The notes under the pieces: model-generated
Databases searched by the model: none
Seen by the model: the letters and a program-made list of their open reading frames with translations, nothing else
What the model was told of the DNA's origin: nothing
Shown here: positions 36,437 through 43,479 of the stretch, one piece after another
Position numbering within the stretch: position 1 is the first letter of the stretch
Layout: every line of letters starts with the position of its first letter
NCBI GenBank assembly: GCA_022354845.1
Contig: CP031970.1
Location: 1,488,001 to 1,552,000, forward strand
DNA from: Streptococcus suis
GTDB taxonomy: Bacteria > Bacillota > Bacilli > Lactobacillales > Streptococcaceae
DNA length: 64,000 nt
Reading direction: 5' to 3'
Program-made: the position numbers and the translations under genes

Positions 36437-36571
36437 CTTTCAGACAAGGAACTGAGGTGCAGGTAGCTAGAACAGCCTAAAGGCTGTTCTAGGTTGGAAA
36501 TAAGACTTGCGAAGCAAGTCACTTTCGCAGAGTACGGCAAGCCGAAAGTGACGATGTATCAAAGCTAATTC
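36430..36571 (+). repeat. Cloverleaf-like hairpin element between mvaS and mvaA
   Basis: A perfect 11-bp closing stem, GAATTAGCTTT (36430-36440) with AAAGCTAATTC (36561-36571), encloses three perfect hairpins: CTAGAACAGCC/GGCTGTTCTAG (36467-36492), GACTTGC/GCAAGTC (36504-36520) and CACTTTCG/CGAAAGTG (36520-36550). The first stem arm overlaps the mvaS stop codon. It contains the GTTGGAAATAA linker shared with the modular hairpin repeat. Confidence 0.75.
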
Positions 36572-36644
36572 AAATGACTTTAGAAGCCAAAATGGCGCCC
36601 TTTGGCTCTCACCAAGGGGCGCTTTCTTGTAGAAAGAGGAACCT

Positions 36645-37904
36645 ATGTCAACTTTTTCCGGATTTTATAAAAAATCACGCCAAGAACGCATTGATATTCT
36701 CCAACAGAATCGTTCCCTATCCGAAGATAGCTTAGACATTCTATACAAAGACGAAAACCTTCCAGAAGCAATTGCAGGAAAGATGACAGAAAATCATCTA
36801 GGAACATTTTCCTTACCTTTTTCTGTACTCCCAGAACTTCTAGTGGATGGACAGACTCATTCTGTACCCATGGTCACTGAAGAACCTTCTGTGGTTGCAG
36901 CTGCGTCTTTCGGAGCCAAAATCATCGCTAAATCTGGCGGTTTTACAACGACTATTCATAACCGTATCATGATTGGACAAGTTGCTCTCTACGCTATTTC
37001 GGACCATAGCAGAGCGACACAGGCAATCCTTGACCAGAAGGAGAGTATTTTAGAAACTGCCAATCAAGCACACCCTTCTATTGTTAAACGAGGGGGAGGT
37101 GCAAGAGAATTGACTGTTGAGAGTAAGGACGAGTTTTTGATTGTCTATCTTCAGGTTGATGTACAAGAAGCCATGGGAGCCAATATCCTCAATAACATGT
37201 TAGAAGCTATTAAGGATGACTTAGAAGAGCTCAGCAAGGGACAGGCTTTGATGGGAATCCTCTCCAACTATGCAACCGAGTCACTGGTCACCGCCCAATG
37301 TCATATTACCATCTCAAGTCTGGCTGCCAGCTCTGCCACTGCTCAAGAAACTGCTCAAAAAATAGCCCTGGCAAGCAAACTGGCGCAAGTGGACCCTTAT
37401 CGTGCTGCGACACATAACAAAGGGATTTTTAATGGTATAGATGCTGTCGTTATCGCTACAGGAAATGACTGGCGGGCAGTCGAAGCCGGGGCCCATGCTT
37501 ATGCCAGCCGTGATGGACAATACAAGGGCCTTTCTACTTGGTCCATTGATGACGATCACTTGGTCGGCTCCATCACTCTACCTCTTCCGATTGCCTCTGT
37601 CGGTGGCTCTATCGGGCTCAATCCAAAGGTAGCAGTTGCTTTTGACCTTCTCCAACAACCAAAGGCACGCCAATTAGCTTCTATCATCGCTTCTGTCGGT
37701 CTCTGTCAGAACTTTGCTGCCCTGCGTGCTCTTGTTACTTCAGGTATTCAGTCTGGTCACATGAAGCTTCAGGCAAAATCCCTAGCGCTACTTGCTGGTG
37801 CCGTAGAGCATGAAGTAGACCAACTAGCCCAACTTCTGCGGAAAGAAAAGCACAGCAACCTAGAAACTGCTCAAAACTTATTAGCAAAAATGAGAGAACA
37901 TTAA
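36645..37904 (+). CDS. mvaA: Hydroxymethylglutaryl-CoA reductase, class II
   Basis: 419 residues. Reduces HMG-CoA to mevalonate for isoprenoid synthesis. Class II landmarks: TENHLGTFSLP, AMGANILNNMLE (with Glu where DAMGAN is usual), GNDWRAVEAGAHAYA, ASVGGSIG, and SGHMKLQ with the C-terminal helix. AAGAGGA precedes the ATG. It follows mvaS after the hairpin element and ends at a strong terminator. Confidence 0.95.
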   Translation: MSTFSGFYKKSRQERIDILQQNRSLSEDSLDILYKDENLPEAIAGKMTENHLGTFSLPFSVLPELLVDGQTHSVPMVTEEPSVVAAASFGAKIIAKSGGFTTTIHNRIMIGQVALYAISDHSRATQAILDQKESILETANQAHPSIVKRGGGARELTVESKDEFLIVYLQVDVQEAMGANILNNMLEAIKDDLEELSKGQALMGILSNYATESLVTAQCHITISSLAASSATAQETAQKIALASKLAQVDPYRAATHNKGIFNGIDAVVIATGNDWRAVEAGAHAYASRDGQYKGLSTWSIDDDHLVGSITLPLPIASVGGSIGLNPKVAVAFDLLQQPKARQLASIIASVGLCQNFAALRALVTSGIQSGHMKLQAKSLALLAGAVEHEVDQLAQLLRKEKHSNLETAQNLLAKMREH

Positions 37905-37928
37905 AAAAGAGGGACCCCCCTCTTTTTT
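37903..37928. terminator. Bidirectional terminator between mvaA and the GNAT gene
   Basis: Perfect stem AAAAAAGAGGG / CCCTCTTTTTT with a 4-nt loop, overlapping both stop codons. Confidence 0.9.
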
Positions 37929-38394
37929 AATTTATTATTTGCTCCATACGGAACTTTTGTGGTTTCATTCCTTGGCGTTCATAAAAACGGACAGCTCCTG
38001 CATTGTCAGCCCATACATCCAAGGTAAGATTGTGGCACCCCTGCTCCTTAGCATAGGAAAGAGCAAATTCATACAGTTGCTCACCAATTTTTTGACCACG
38101 GATAGAGCTGGCTACACACAAATCATCAATGAATAAGGTCTTGATTGGTTCTAAAACATCACCGCTTGTAGTCCTAAATTCACAAAATAAATGCCCAACC
38201 ACTTGTCCCTCTAGTTCAAAGACAAAAATAGGCTTATCTGGATTTTCCAAAAGTGCTACTAATTTAGCCTCAGAAAATTTTTGACCTTCACTTTTAAAAA
38301 TATCTGGTCGTGCCTGGTGATGCACCTGTAAAATATCTTGTAATAATTCATTTAAAACTGGAATATCAGATGGTCTGGCTTTACGGATTGTCAT
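37927..38394 (-). CDS. GNAT family N-acetyltransferase
   Basis: 155 residues. N-terminal IRKARPSDIPVLNELL, acetyl-CoA loop VASSIRGQKIGEQLYEFAL, and NAGAVRFYERQGMKP near the end, all typical GNAT. Substrate unknown. GGGGAGG precedes the ATG and a TGCTATAAT promoter lies at 38423-38431 (minus strand). It is the last chromosomal gene before the integrated element. Confidence 0.9.
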   Translation of the reverse strand: MTIRKARPSDIPVLNELLQDILQVHHQARPDIFKSEGQKFSEAKLVALLENPDKPIFVFELEGQVVGHLFCEFRTTSGDVLEPIKTLFIDDLCVASSIRGQKIGEQLYEFALSYAKEQGCHNLTLDVWADNAGAVRFYERQGMKPQKFRMEQIIN

Positions 38395-38422
38395 AAAAAA
38401 CCTCCCCTTTTTTATTTTTTCT

Positions 38423-38431
38423 ATTATAGCA
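38423..38431 (-). promoter_or_regulatory. Extended -10 promoter of the GNAT gene
   Basis: TGCTATAAT on the minus strand, about 29 nt before the ATG at 38394. Confidence 0.55.
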
Positions 38432-38489
38432 CATGTTTATTTTTTAACAAAATAGGTCTGCAGACCGATGAAGAATCTGAAAATTCATG

Positions 38490-38566
38490 TATACTATAAG
38501 TGTATCCTAAAATTTTTCATAAATCTCCAAAAAGAATCAGCCCGCCAAGGCTGGTTTTTTTTTATT
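38490..38566 (+). ncRNA. Possible short orphan transcript ending in a terminator
   Basis: A -10-like TATACT (38490-38495) and, about 45 nt later, a terminator hairpin CAGCC-CGCCAA-GGCTG followed by nine T (about 38537-38565) on the plus strand, with no gene between. The -35 is poor. May be a small RNA or a leftover terminator. Confidence 0.3.
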
Positions 38567-38592
38567 GTATTAAAACGAGAATGTGTAATATA

Positions 38593-38664
38593 GAAAATTA
38601 CCAAAATTTTGCCCTTCTTTGACGCAAAAGGCTTTTGCTTCATCTCCAACCTCCCAGAGTTACT
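38593..38664. repeat. Left direct repeat, candidate attL
   Basis: Aligns without gaps to 42253-42324 with only about eight mismatches. It starts with GAAAATTAC, the sequence that encodes the last integrase codons at the right end, and continues through the GCCCTTCTTTGA segment into the inverted modular repeat (GCAAAAGGCTTTTGC, CATCTCCAACCTC). Confidence 0.65.
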
Positions 38665-38692
38665 CATCTTATCCCTCCCCTCCTTTCCGCTA

Positions 38693-38794
38693 TTATTTCT
38701 TCTTTTTCCACTTCACAATCTGCCGTATCACAAATGACAGAACCAACAAGCCAGCTAACCAATAAATCGTTGCTTTTCCTCCTGTTTTATTCGG
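38693..38794 (-). pseudogene. Remnant of a cell-wall sorting signal (LPXTG-like protein tail)
   Basis: Minus-strand codons read PNKTGGKATIYW, a hydrophobic stretch LAGLLVLSFVIRQIV, then KWKKKK and a TAA stop. A PNxTGG motif, about 18 hydrophobic residues and a lysine tail are the pattern of sortase substrates. The frame is closed upstream by a TGA at 38795-38797 and no body or start remains, so this is only the tail of a lost surface-protein gene. Confidence 0.5.
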
Positions 38795-38820
38795 TCATTT
38801 CCTTGACCTTGATTATAGCT

Positions 38821-38901
38821 TATCACGGTTATTCCGTGTTATCAACAACTTTTTTTGTTTTTCCCGTGAATTTTTTGCTTTTTCTTGATTTTATCACGGA
38901 A
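38821..38901. promoter_or_regulatory. Operator cluster upstream of the CI-like repressor
   Basis: Four copies of the half-site CACGG/CCGTG in about 80 bp: TATCACGG (38821-38828), CCGTGTTAT (from 38834), CCCGTGAA (38863-38870) and TTATCACGGA (38891-38900). The first two form a palindrome CACGG-N5-CCGTG. This fits auto-regulation by the repressor gene at 38940. The rest of the 38395-38939 gap holds the repeats and remnant described separately. Confidence 0.6.
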
Positions 38902-38939
38902 AAAACGTAAAATTATCTTTGGAAAGCGAGGATAACCTT

Positions 38940-39716
38940 ATGTCATTAGGAAATAAAGAGGTTATGTCAAATAATCTAAAATACTACATGAACAAAAAAG
39001 GGGTTGATAGAAACCAACTCTGTTCTGATTTAGATTTGAAATATATGACCGTTTCTGATTGGATAAACGCTAAAACCTATCCCAGAATCGATAAAATCGA
39101 ATCACTTGCAAATTATTTTGGAATTAACAAATCGGATTTGATTGAAGAAAAATCCACAATTCCTTCTTCTTCCATCCCTCTTCCCAACTTCGACCCACGG
39201 CAAGCCATTCTCTTATCCAACTATTCCAAGCTCAATGAGACATGCAAGAATAAGCTTCTGGCAACCTCTGGGATGCTTCTAGCCGAAGAGCAAGGTAAAA
39301 TCATTGATATATCAGAAAAACGTGCAGAATACGACGCTAGAAAGCGTCTTAGTTTATCTGTACCTGGTAAAGTCTCAGCAGGCACAGGCTACTGGCAAGA
39401 GGATGACTATGACACTATGGTAGACTTCTACGCAGACGATATACCAGATGAAAAAGACTATGACACAGTTGCTATCGTCGTTGGTCATTCGATGGAGCCG
39501 AAAATCAAAAACGGCGACTTTTTATTTATTAAACTCAAGGACCAGGTAGATCTAAACAAAATCGGCATCTTTCAAGTGGACGGCGAAAATTATGTCAAGA
39601 AATTAAAAAACGACTGTTTAGAATCACTCAATAAAGACTATGACAACATCCCAATCACAGCAGACACCGACTTCCGAACCATCGGGGAAGTCGTGGATAT
39701 TTATAGGGAGAAATGA
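38940..39716 (+). CDS. CI/LexA-like repressor (XRE helix-turn-helix plus S24 peptidase)
   Basis: 258 residues from the ATG at 38940 (AGGA 7 nt upstream); the longer frame begins with a TTG. N-terminal helix-turn-helix (about 8-70, LKYYMNKKGVDRNQLCSDLDLKYMTVSDWI) and C-terminal S24/LexA-like domain: cleavage-site-like SAGTGYW, catalytic Ser in VVGHSMEPKI and Lys in NYVKKLK. Such phage repressors keep the element silent and are inactivated by RecA-stimulated self-cleavage. First gene of the integrated element. Confidence 0.93.
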   Translation: MSLGNKEVMSNNLKYYMNKKGVDRNQLCSDLDLKYMTVSDWINAKTYPRIDKIESLANYFGINKSDLIEEKSTIPSSSIPLPNFDPRQAILLSNYSKLNETCKNKLLATSGMLLAEEQGKIIDISEKRAEYDARKRLSLSVPGKVSAGTGYWQEDDYDTMVDFYADDIPDEKDYDTVAIVVGHSMEPKIKNGDFLFIKLKDQVDLNKIGIFQVDGENYVKKLKNDCLESLNKDYDNIPITADTDFRTIGEVVDIYREK

Positions 39717-39803
39717 CCCCCTGTGGTAATTGAAGAGTTTAATAACTTTGTTAATTAAAAATACGTGCACGCCCACAGCACGAAAAACGGGCAGGAGATT
39801 TAT

Positions 39804-40142
39804 ATGGAAAATAACGTCACAGTAAATGTATACACACAAAACGAGAGTTATTTTGACGGCGGATTATTAAGTTATATTGGACACAGTTTACTTGCTGCAC
39901 TAATTACTATCTGCACCTTTGGTATATGCGCTCCTTGGGGAATTTGCATCATGATTAGTTGGAAAACTAAGCATACAGTAATCGATGGCCAAAGACTCTA
40001 CTTTGACGGATCTGCAATGCAGTTATTCGGAAACTGGATAAAATGGCTATTGTTAACTATCGTTACATTAGGTATCTACTCATTCTGGTTAAATATCAAA
40101 CTTGATCAATGGATTACTAAACATACGCATCATATTGGTTAA
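39804..40142 (+). CDS. DUF898-like small membrane protein
   Basis: 112 residues from the ATG at 39804 (AGGAG 6 nt upstream). Two long hydrophobic segments (about 24-50 and 76-98) flank TVIDGQRLYFDGSAMQLFGNWIKW, the DUF898/YjgN-like pattern found in streptococcal phage-like elements. Function unknown. It may be a cargo or superinfection gene of the element; that is inference. Confidence 0.8.
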   Translation: MENNVTVNVYTQNESYFDGGLLSYIGHSLLAALITICTFGICAPWGICIMISWKTKHTVIDGQRLYFDGSAMQLFGNWIKWLLLTIVTLGIYSFWLNIKLDQWITKHTHHIG

Positions 40143-40149
40143 GACGAAA

Positions 40150-40214
40150 AGCGCACTGCCACCCGACTATTCCACTATCATCGTAAAGTCGTGGAGGTGT
40201 ATAGGGAGAGGTAA
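40150..40214 (+). pseudogene. Fossil 3' end of a second CI-like repressor
   Basis: In one frame the segment ends KVVEVYRER followed by TAA, matching the EVVDIYREK tail of the repressor at 38940; the DNA AAGTCGTGGA and TATAGGGAGA words are shared with 39687-39712. No start or body remains. It implies a past repressor-gene duplication or recombination followed by deletion. Confidence 0.55.
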
Positions 40215-40258
40215 ATACAATATAAAAAACAAAAGTATCTTTTTAAGAACATTTTCGT

Positions 40259-40287
40259 TTGACAAATATTCGCTAATGTTTTATCAT
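40259..40287 (+). promoter_or_regulatory. Strong promoter of the RNA upstream of Abi_2
   Basis: Consensus TTGACA (40259-40264), exactly 17 nt, then TATCAT (40282-40287). Predicted start near 40294, only about 8 nt before the RNA's closing stem. Confidence 0.8.
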
Positions 40288-40293
40288 ATACCT

Positions 40294-40351
40294 ATGATTA
40301 AGACTTAGCAACGCTTGCACCTTGCAGCGTACCAGTGCTAAGTCGTTTTTT
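40294..40351 (+). ncRNA. Compact structured RNA upstream of abi_2, candidate RNA antitoxin
   Basis: A perfect 9-bp closing stem GACTTAGCA (40302-40310) / TGCTAAGTC (40336-40344) holds a second, 8-bp hairpin ACGCT-T-GCA / TGC-AGCGT with loop CCT (40311-40330) and an ACCAG strand, then GTTTTTT. It has its own strong promoter and its own terminator in under 60 nt, and ends 8 nt before the Abi_2 ribosome site. The same layout (structured RNA, leaky terminator, toxin gene) is seen in RNA-based toxin-antitoxin pairs, and work I recall links Abi_2/AbiF proteins to upstream RNAs. Role is inference. Confidence 0.65.
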
Positions 40352-40369
40352 GTTTTATAAGGAGCAGCT

Positions 40370-41227
40370 ATGAAGCAAGGTAAAACAATTGATGAACAAC
40401 TAAGTCAGTTGAAAGAACGAGGATTAGATATACCGGACTATCAGAAAGCGTATAGAACCCTTCAAAATGTCAATTATTATACAATTACAGGCTACCTATT
40501 TCCCTTCAAAGATAAAATTACAGGACACTATCAGCCTGGCACATCCGTAGAATTGGCCATCACACGCTATTACTTCGATAGTGAGATGAGAACGATTTTG
40601 ATGTCCCTCATATCTGAAGCAGAGGAAATGCTAAAAACACGCATAGCATATAATATCGCGGTTCATCACAAAGATGACCCTCTAATCTATACAGATGCCA
40701 ACTATTGGAAATCAGCAAAAGATCATCAACGCTTTATGACCGATTTCCAAAAAAGTATTGCTAATAATAGTGAAGTATTATTTGTCAAGCACCATATCAA
40801 TAAGTACCGTGGACAATTCCCAATCTGGGTAGCTGTCAATTTGCTGACACTTGGAAATCTCAAATATCTCTATAAGAATATCCCTAGCAGAGACAGGAAA
40901 AATATCAGCAAAGAACTGAATCTCTCTCCTGGTACTTTGGATAGCTGGATTGATAACCTAAGAATACTAAGAAATAAAATTGCTCACAATATGAGGCTCT
41001 ACGGAGTTTCATTCATCAATACCCCTCGTTGGGAAAAGCACCACACAAAACGTCATAATACAAATAAATTGTTTGTTCATATTTTGATGCTAAAAACCCT
41101 CTTGGAAGATTCTCCAATCTGGGAAACCAATAGAGGTAAATTCGTTGAAATTATGAATAGGTATAGCGAAAATATTCAACCAATTGACCTAGGTTTCCCA
41201 GATAATTGGCTTAATTTGCTGAATTAA
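40370..41227 (+). CDS. Abi family protein (Abi_2: AbiD/AbiF type)
   Basis: 285 residues. Begins with the family pattern KTIDEQLSQLKERGLDIPD and VNYYTITGYLFPFK; the HEPN ribonuclease motif RX4H is present as RNKIAH in RILRNKIAHNMRLYG near residue 205. Abi_2 proteins cause abortive infection against phages; HEPN domains are usually metal-independent RNases. AAGGAG lies 5 nt before the ATG. It is expressed downstream of, and presumably by read-through from, the small RNA. It sits in the lysogeny-like module of the decayed element. Confidence 0.92.
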   Translation: MKQGKTIDEQLSQLKERGLDIPDYQKAYRTLQNVNYYTITGYLFPFKDKITGHYQPGTSVELAITRYYFDSEMRTILMSLISEAEEMLKTRIAYNIAVHHKDDPLIYTDANYWKSAKDHQRFMTDFQKSIANNSEVLFVKHHINKYRGQFPIWVAVNLLTLGNLKYLYKNIPSRDRKNISKELNLSPGTLDSWIDNLRILRNKIAHNMRLYGVSFINTPRWEKHHTKRHNTNKLFVHILMLKTLLEDSPIWETNRGKFVEIMNRYSENIQPIDLGFPDNWLNLLN

Positions 41228-41231
41228 CAAA

Positions 41232-41276
41232 AAAATCCCCACACTCTCCGTCGCCAAACCTTGAGTGTGAGGTATC
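41232..41276 (+). terminator. Inverted repeat after abi_2
   Basis: CACACTC / GAGTGTG stem (plus CC/GG outside a bulge) with a loop of about 16 nt in the 120-bp gap before the integrase. The following sequence is not a T-run, so termination is uncertain; it may instead be an integrase-linked inverted repeat. Confidence 0.4.
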
Positions 41277-41350
41277 TTGTACAATAAAGAATAGGCATTA
41301 AATGGCCCTCTTTACCGTACCCATTTTATCAGAAAATGAGGTAAAAAACA

Positions 41351-42264
41351 ATGTGGGATGAACAACTTCCAGACGGCAGATATAAATTTTTTGAACGTTA
41401 TAAAGACCCATACACTGGCAAGTGGAAAAGAGTAGCTACAATCTTGACAAGTAATTCAAGTAGAGCACAGAAACAAGCACAGAAAATACTGGATGCAAAG
41501 ATAGCGGACATCCTCAGCAAGCTGAAAAGCTCTGAAATGCTATTTACTGATTTATTCGACCAATGGTGGACTTTCTACCAACAAGAAATCAAACGGACCT
41601 CTATCGCTTCTCTGAAGGGTAATATTAAAGAAATCAGAGAGAGTTTCGGCATTGGCGTCAAAGTAGTCAATATTGACCCAAAATACGTCCAAAATTACCT
41701 AGACAACCTGGACTGCTCTAGGAATAAAAAAGAGCGTAACAAATCCATGCTCAACCTTGCTTTTGATTATGCAGTTGACTTGGACATCACCAAAGACAAT
41801 CCATCAAGAAGAGCCAAGTTGCCACGGATTAAGAAGACTTTGGAAGATTGGAAAAAGGTGGAAGAAAAATATCTTGAGGAAATCGTGAAACATTCATGAC
41901 CAAAAGGGAAATGGAAATTATCGAGGAATTGGAATTCGTGAATGAGCTAGAAAAGAATACCAACCCACGTTATCGGGATATGGGTTACATCTTCACAACT
42001 AAGAACGGTGTTCCAATCCAGACCAATTCTTTCAACTTGGCGCTAAAGAAAGCAAATGAAAGGTTAGATAAACCAATCCAGAAAAATCTGACCAATCACA
42101 TCTTCCGTCATACTTTAGTCAGTCGCTTAGCAGAAAACAGAGTTCACTTGAAAGCTATCATGGACCGTGTCGGACATGCAGATGCTAAGACTACAACCCA
42201 AATTTACACCCATGTCACAAAGAAACTCAAGGCAAATGTAGCTGAAATCATGGAAAATTACTGA
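41351..42264 (+). pseudogene. Tyrosine integrase, broken by an internal out-of-frame deletion
   Basis: Two pieces. 41351-41899 (182 aa) is the AP2-like arm-binding and SAM-like core-binding part (LPDGRYKFFERYKDPYTGKWKRV, FTDLFDQWW). 41896-42264 (122 aa, another frame) is the end of the catalytic domain with HIFRHTLVSRLAEN (His-x-x-Arg), the second His/Gly region VGHADAKTT and the tyrosine of IYTHVT. The segment carrying the first catalytic arginine, roughly 60-80 residues, is missing, and the join is frameshifted at ATGA. The element is therefore expected to be unable to excise by itself. Confidence 0.88.
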
Positions 42265-42324
42265 TTTTATGCCCTTCTTTGATGCAAAAGGCTTTCGCTT
42301 CATCTCCAACCTCCCAGAGTCACT
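42253..42324. repeat. Right direct repeat, candidate attR
   Basis: Partner of 38593-38664. It begins inside the last integrase codons, as is common for phage attachment sites. Confidence 0.65.
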
Positions 42325-42397
42325 CCCCTGACTCTTTGACGCAAAAGGCTTTTGCTTCATCTCCAACCTCCCAGAGTCACTCCCCTGACTCTGGGAG
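42278..42397 (-). repeat. Two tandem copies of the modular hairpin repeat
   Basis: Copies at 42278-42334 and 42335-42397 in tandem. Read on the minus strand the second is CTCCCAGAGTCA/TGACTCTGGGAG (perfect 12 bp, 42368-42397), GTTGGAGATGAA, and GCAAAAG/CTTTTGC (42341-42355). The first copy has GAGTCA/TGACTC and a slightly diverged second stem. Confidence 0.75.
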
Positions 42398-42410
42398 CCC
42401 CAAAACACAG

Positions 42411-42459
42411 AAAAAAGCCTACTGTACAACGCAGAAACGTTGATACAATAGGCTTTTTT
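42411..42459. terminator. Terminator-like hairpin downstream of the element
   Basis: AAAAAAGCCTA / TAGGCTTTTTT stem with a 27-nt loop, with A- and T-runs on both strands. Confidence 0.7.
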
Positions 42460-42465
42460 ACGCTT

Positions 42466-42525
42466 AGCCTCGCTCTTTTGTTTTTAAGCGAGGGATAAAA
42501 CAGTCTATCCCCAGACTGTTTTATT
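42466..42525 (-). terminator. hup terminator pair
   Basis: AAAACAGTCT / AGACTGTTTT (42497-42522 region) overlapping the hup stop, followed on the minus strand by CCTCGCT / AGCGAGG (42467-42493). Confidence 0.75.
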
Positions 42526-42796
42526 TTACCGCATCCTTAAGAGCTTTACCAGCTTTGAATGCTGGAACTTTTGAAGCTGCGATTTCGATTTCTTTACCAG
42601 TTTGTGGGTTGCGACCTTTACGTGCTGAACGCTCACGAACTTCAAAGTTACCGAAACCGATCAATTGTACTTTTTCACCAGCTGCGAGGTAGTCAGCTAC
42701 TGCTCCAAATACAGCATCAACAGCTGCTGCTGAATCTTTTTTAGTCAATGAAGTTGCTTCTGCAACTTTTGCAATCAAATCTTGTTTATTAGCCAT
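42521..42796 (-). CDS. hup: HU-family DNA-binding protein
   Basis: 91 residues, the normal HU length. Starts [13 protein letters not shown] and has the DNA-arm signature [21 protein letters not shown]. The major nucleoid protein, essential in streptococci. GGAGGA before the ATG; strong promoter upstream (TTGACC, 17 nt, TACTAT; 42841-42869 on the minus strand). Confidence 0.97.
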   Translation of the reverse strand: MANKQDLIAKVAEATSLTKKDSAAAVDAVFGAVADYLAAGEKVQLIGFGNFEVRERSARKGRNPQTGKEIEIAASKVPAFKAGKALKDAVK

Positions 42797-42840
42797 TTGC
42801 TAAGTCCTCCAATTGTTTTCGAGTTATTACTCACCTTAAT

Positions 42841-42869
42841 ATAGTACCGGATTTTGGGCATTTGGTCAA
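42841..42869 (-). promoter_or_regulatory. hup promoter
   Basis: TTGACC (42864-42869) and TACTAT (42841-42846) with a 17-nt spacer on the minus strand. Confidence 0.75.
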
Positions 42870-42879
42870 GTTTTTTCTA

Positions 42880-43479
42880 TCATCTTTGCACTTTTCTATA
42901 GATATCAACAACGATCTGGTCATTGTATAAATCAATCGTATTCACTTTTCCATAAAGTCCAAATTTATTCTCAATAGCAGGTAGTTGAATCTGAATCGTC
43001 GCGTTTTCAGCATCTATTTTTACAATATCCGGTAGTTTATAATTTTTTTGAAGATAGGTTAACACTTCTCCTTTTGGTAATGAAAGAGTCCCTGCTGAAA
43101 TTTCTTGTACTGCTAAAGAAATACTACCATCTTCTAAACGACTGGGAAAAAAGTAGATATACAAAGGAATATCCATCCCCAGAAGCTGATAATCACCTTC
43201 AAAAATCGCTAACTGGCTTGTCAAGTAAACCTTATATTGAAAGGTGTCTGTTTGATACTCTTTCAAATACTCAGCAATGGTAGCATTTAACTGCTCCTTA
43301 TTGGTCTCAAAACGACCAACCTTTGCATCTTCACTATTTGTTGGAACCAACTTTGTTAAATCCTCACGCTTACTCTCCAAACGACTGATCACAACAATAC
43401 TTGTTCCTAAAACCATAGCAAGTAGGATTAAAAAAAGCCATTTCCAACTATTTATTTTTCCATTCTTCTTTTGTGACAC
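42880..43479 (-). CDS. ypmS: YpmS family (DUF2140) membrane-anchored protein
   Basis: 199 residues. One N-terminal membrane anchor (WKWLFLILLAMVLGTSIVVI), then an extracytoplasmic beta-rich domain with GDYQLLGMDIPLYIYFFPSRLEDGSI and LSLPKGEVLTYLQKNYKLP, typical of YpmS. Function unknown; conserved in Firmicutes next to ypmR. Overlaps the upstream ypmR by 32 nt. Confidence 0.9.
   Translation of the reverse strand: MSQKKNGKINSWKWLFLILLAMVLGTSIVVISRLESKREDLTKLVPTNSEDAKVGRFETNKEQLNATIAEYLKEYQTDTFQYKVYLTSQLAIFEGDYQLLGMDIPLYIYFFPSRLEDGSISLAVQEISAGTLSLPKGEVLTYLQKNYKLPDIVKIDAENATIQIQLPAIENKFGLYGKVNTIDLYNDQIVVDIYRKVQR

Noticed and set aside
38635..38910. Open frame of 91 codons on the plus strand before the CI-like repressor
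   Set aside because: It runs over the repeat, the sorting-signal remnant and the operator cluster, has no ribosome site, and no family resemblance.
42278..42397. Tandem repeat considered as a CRISPR array
   Set aside because: Only two units, adjacent with no spacers, and a shared hairpin-linker-hairpin design seen elsewhere as single copies.
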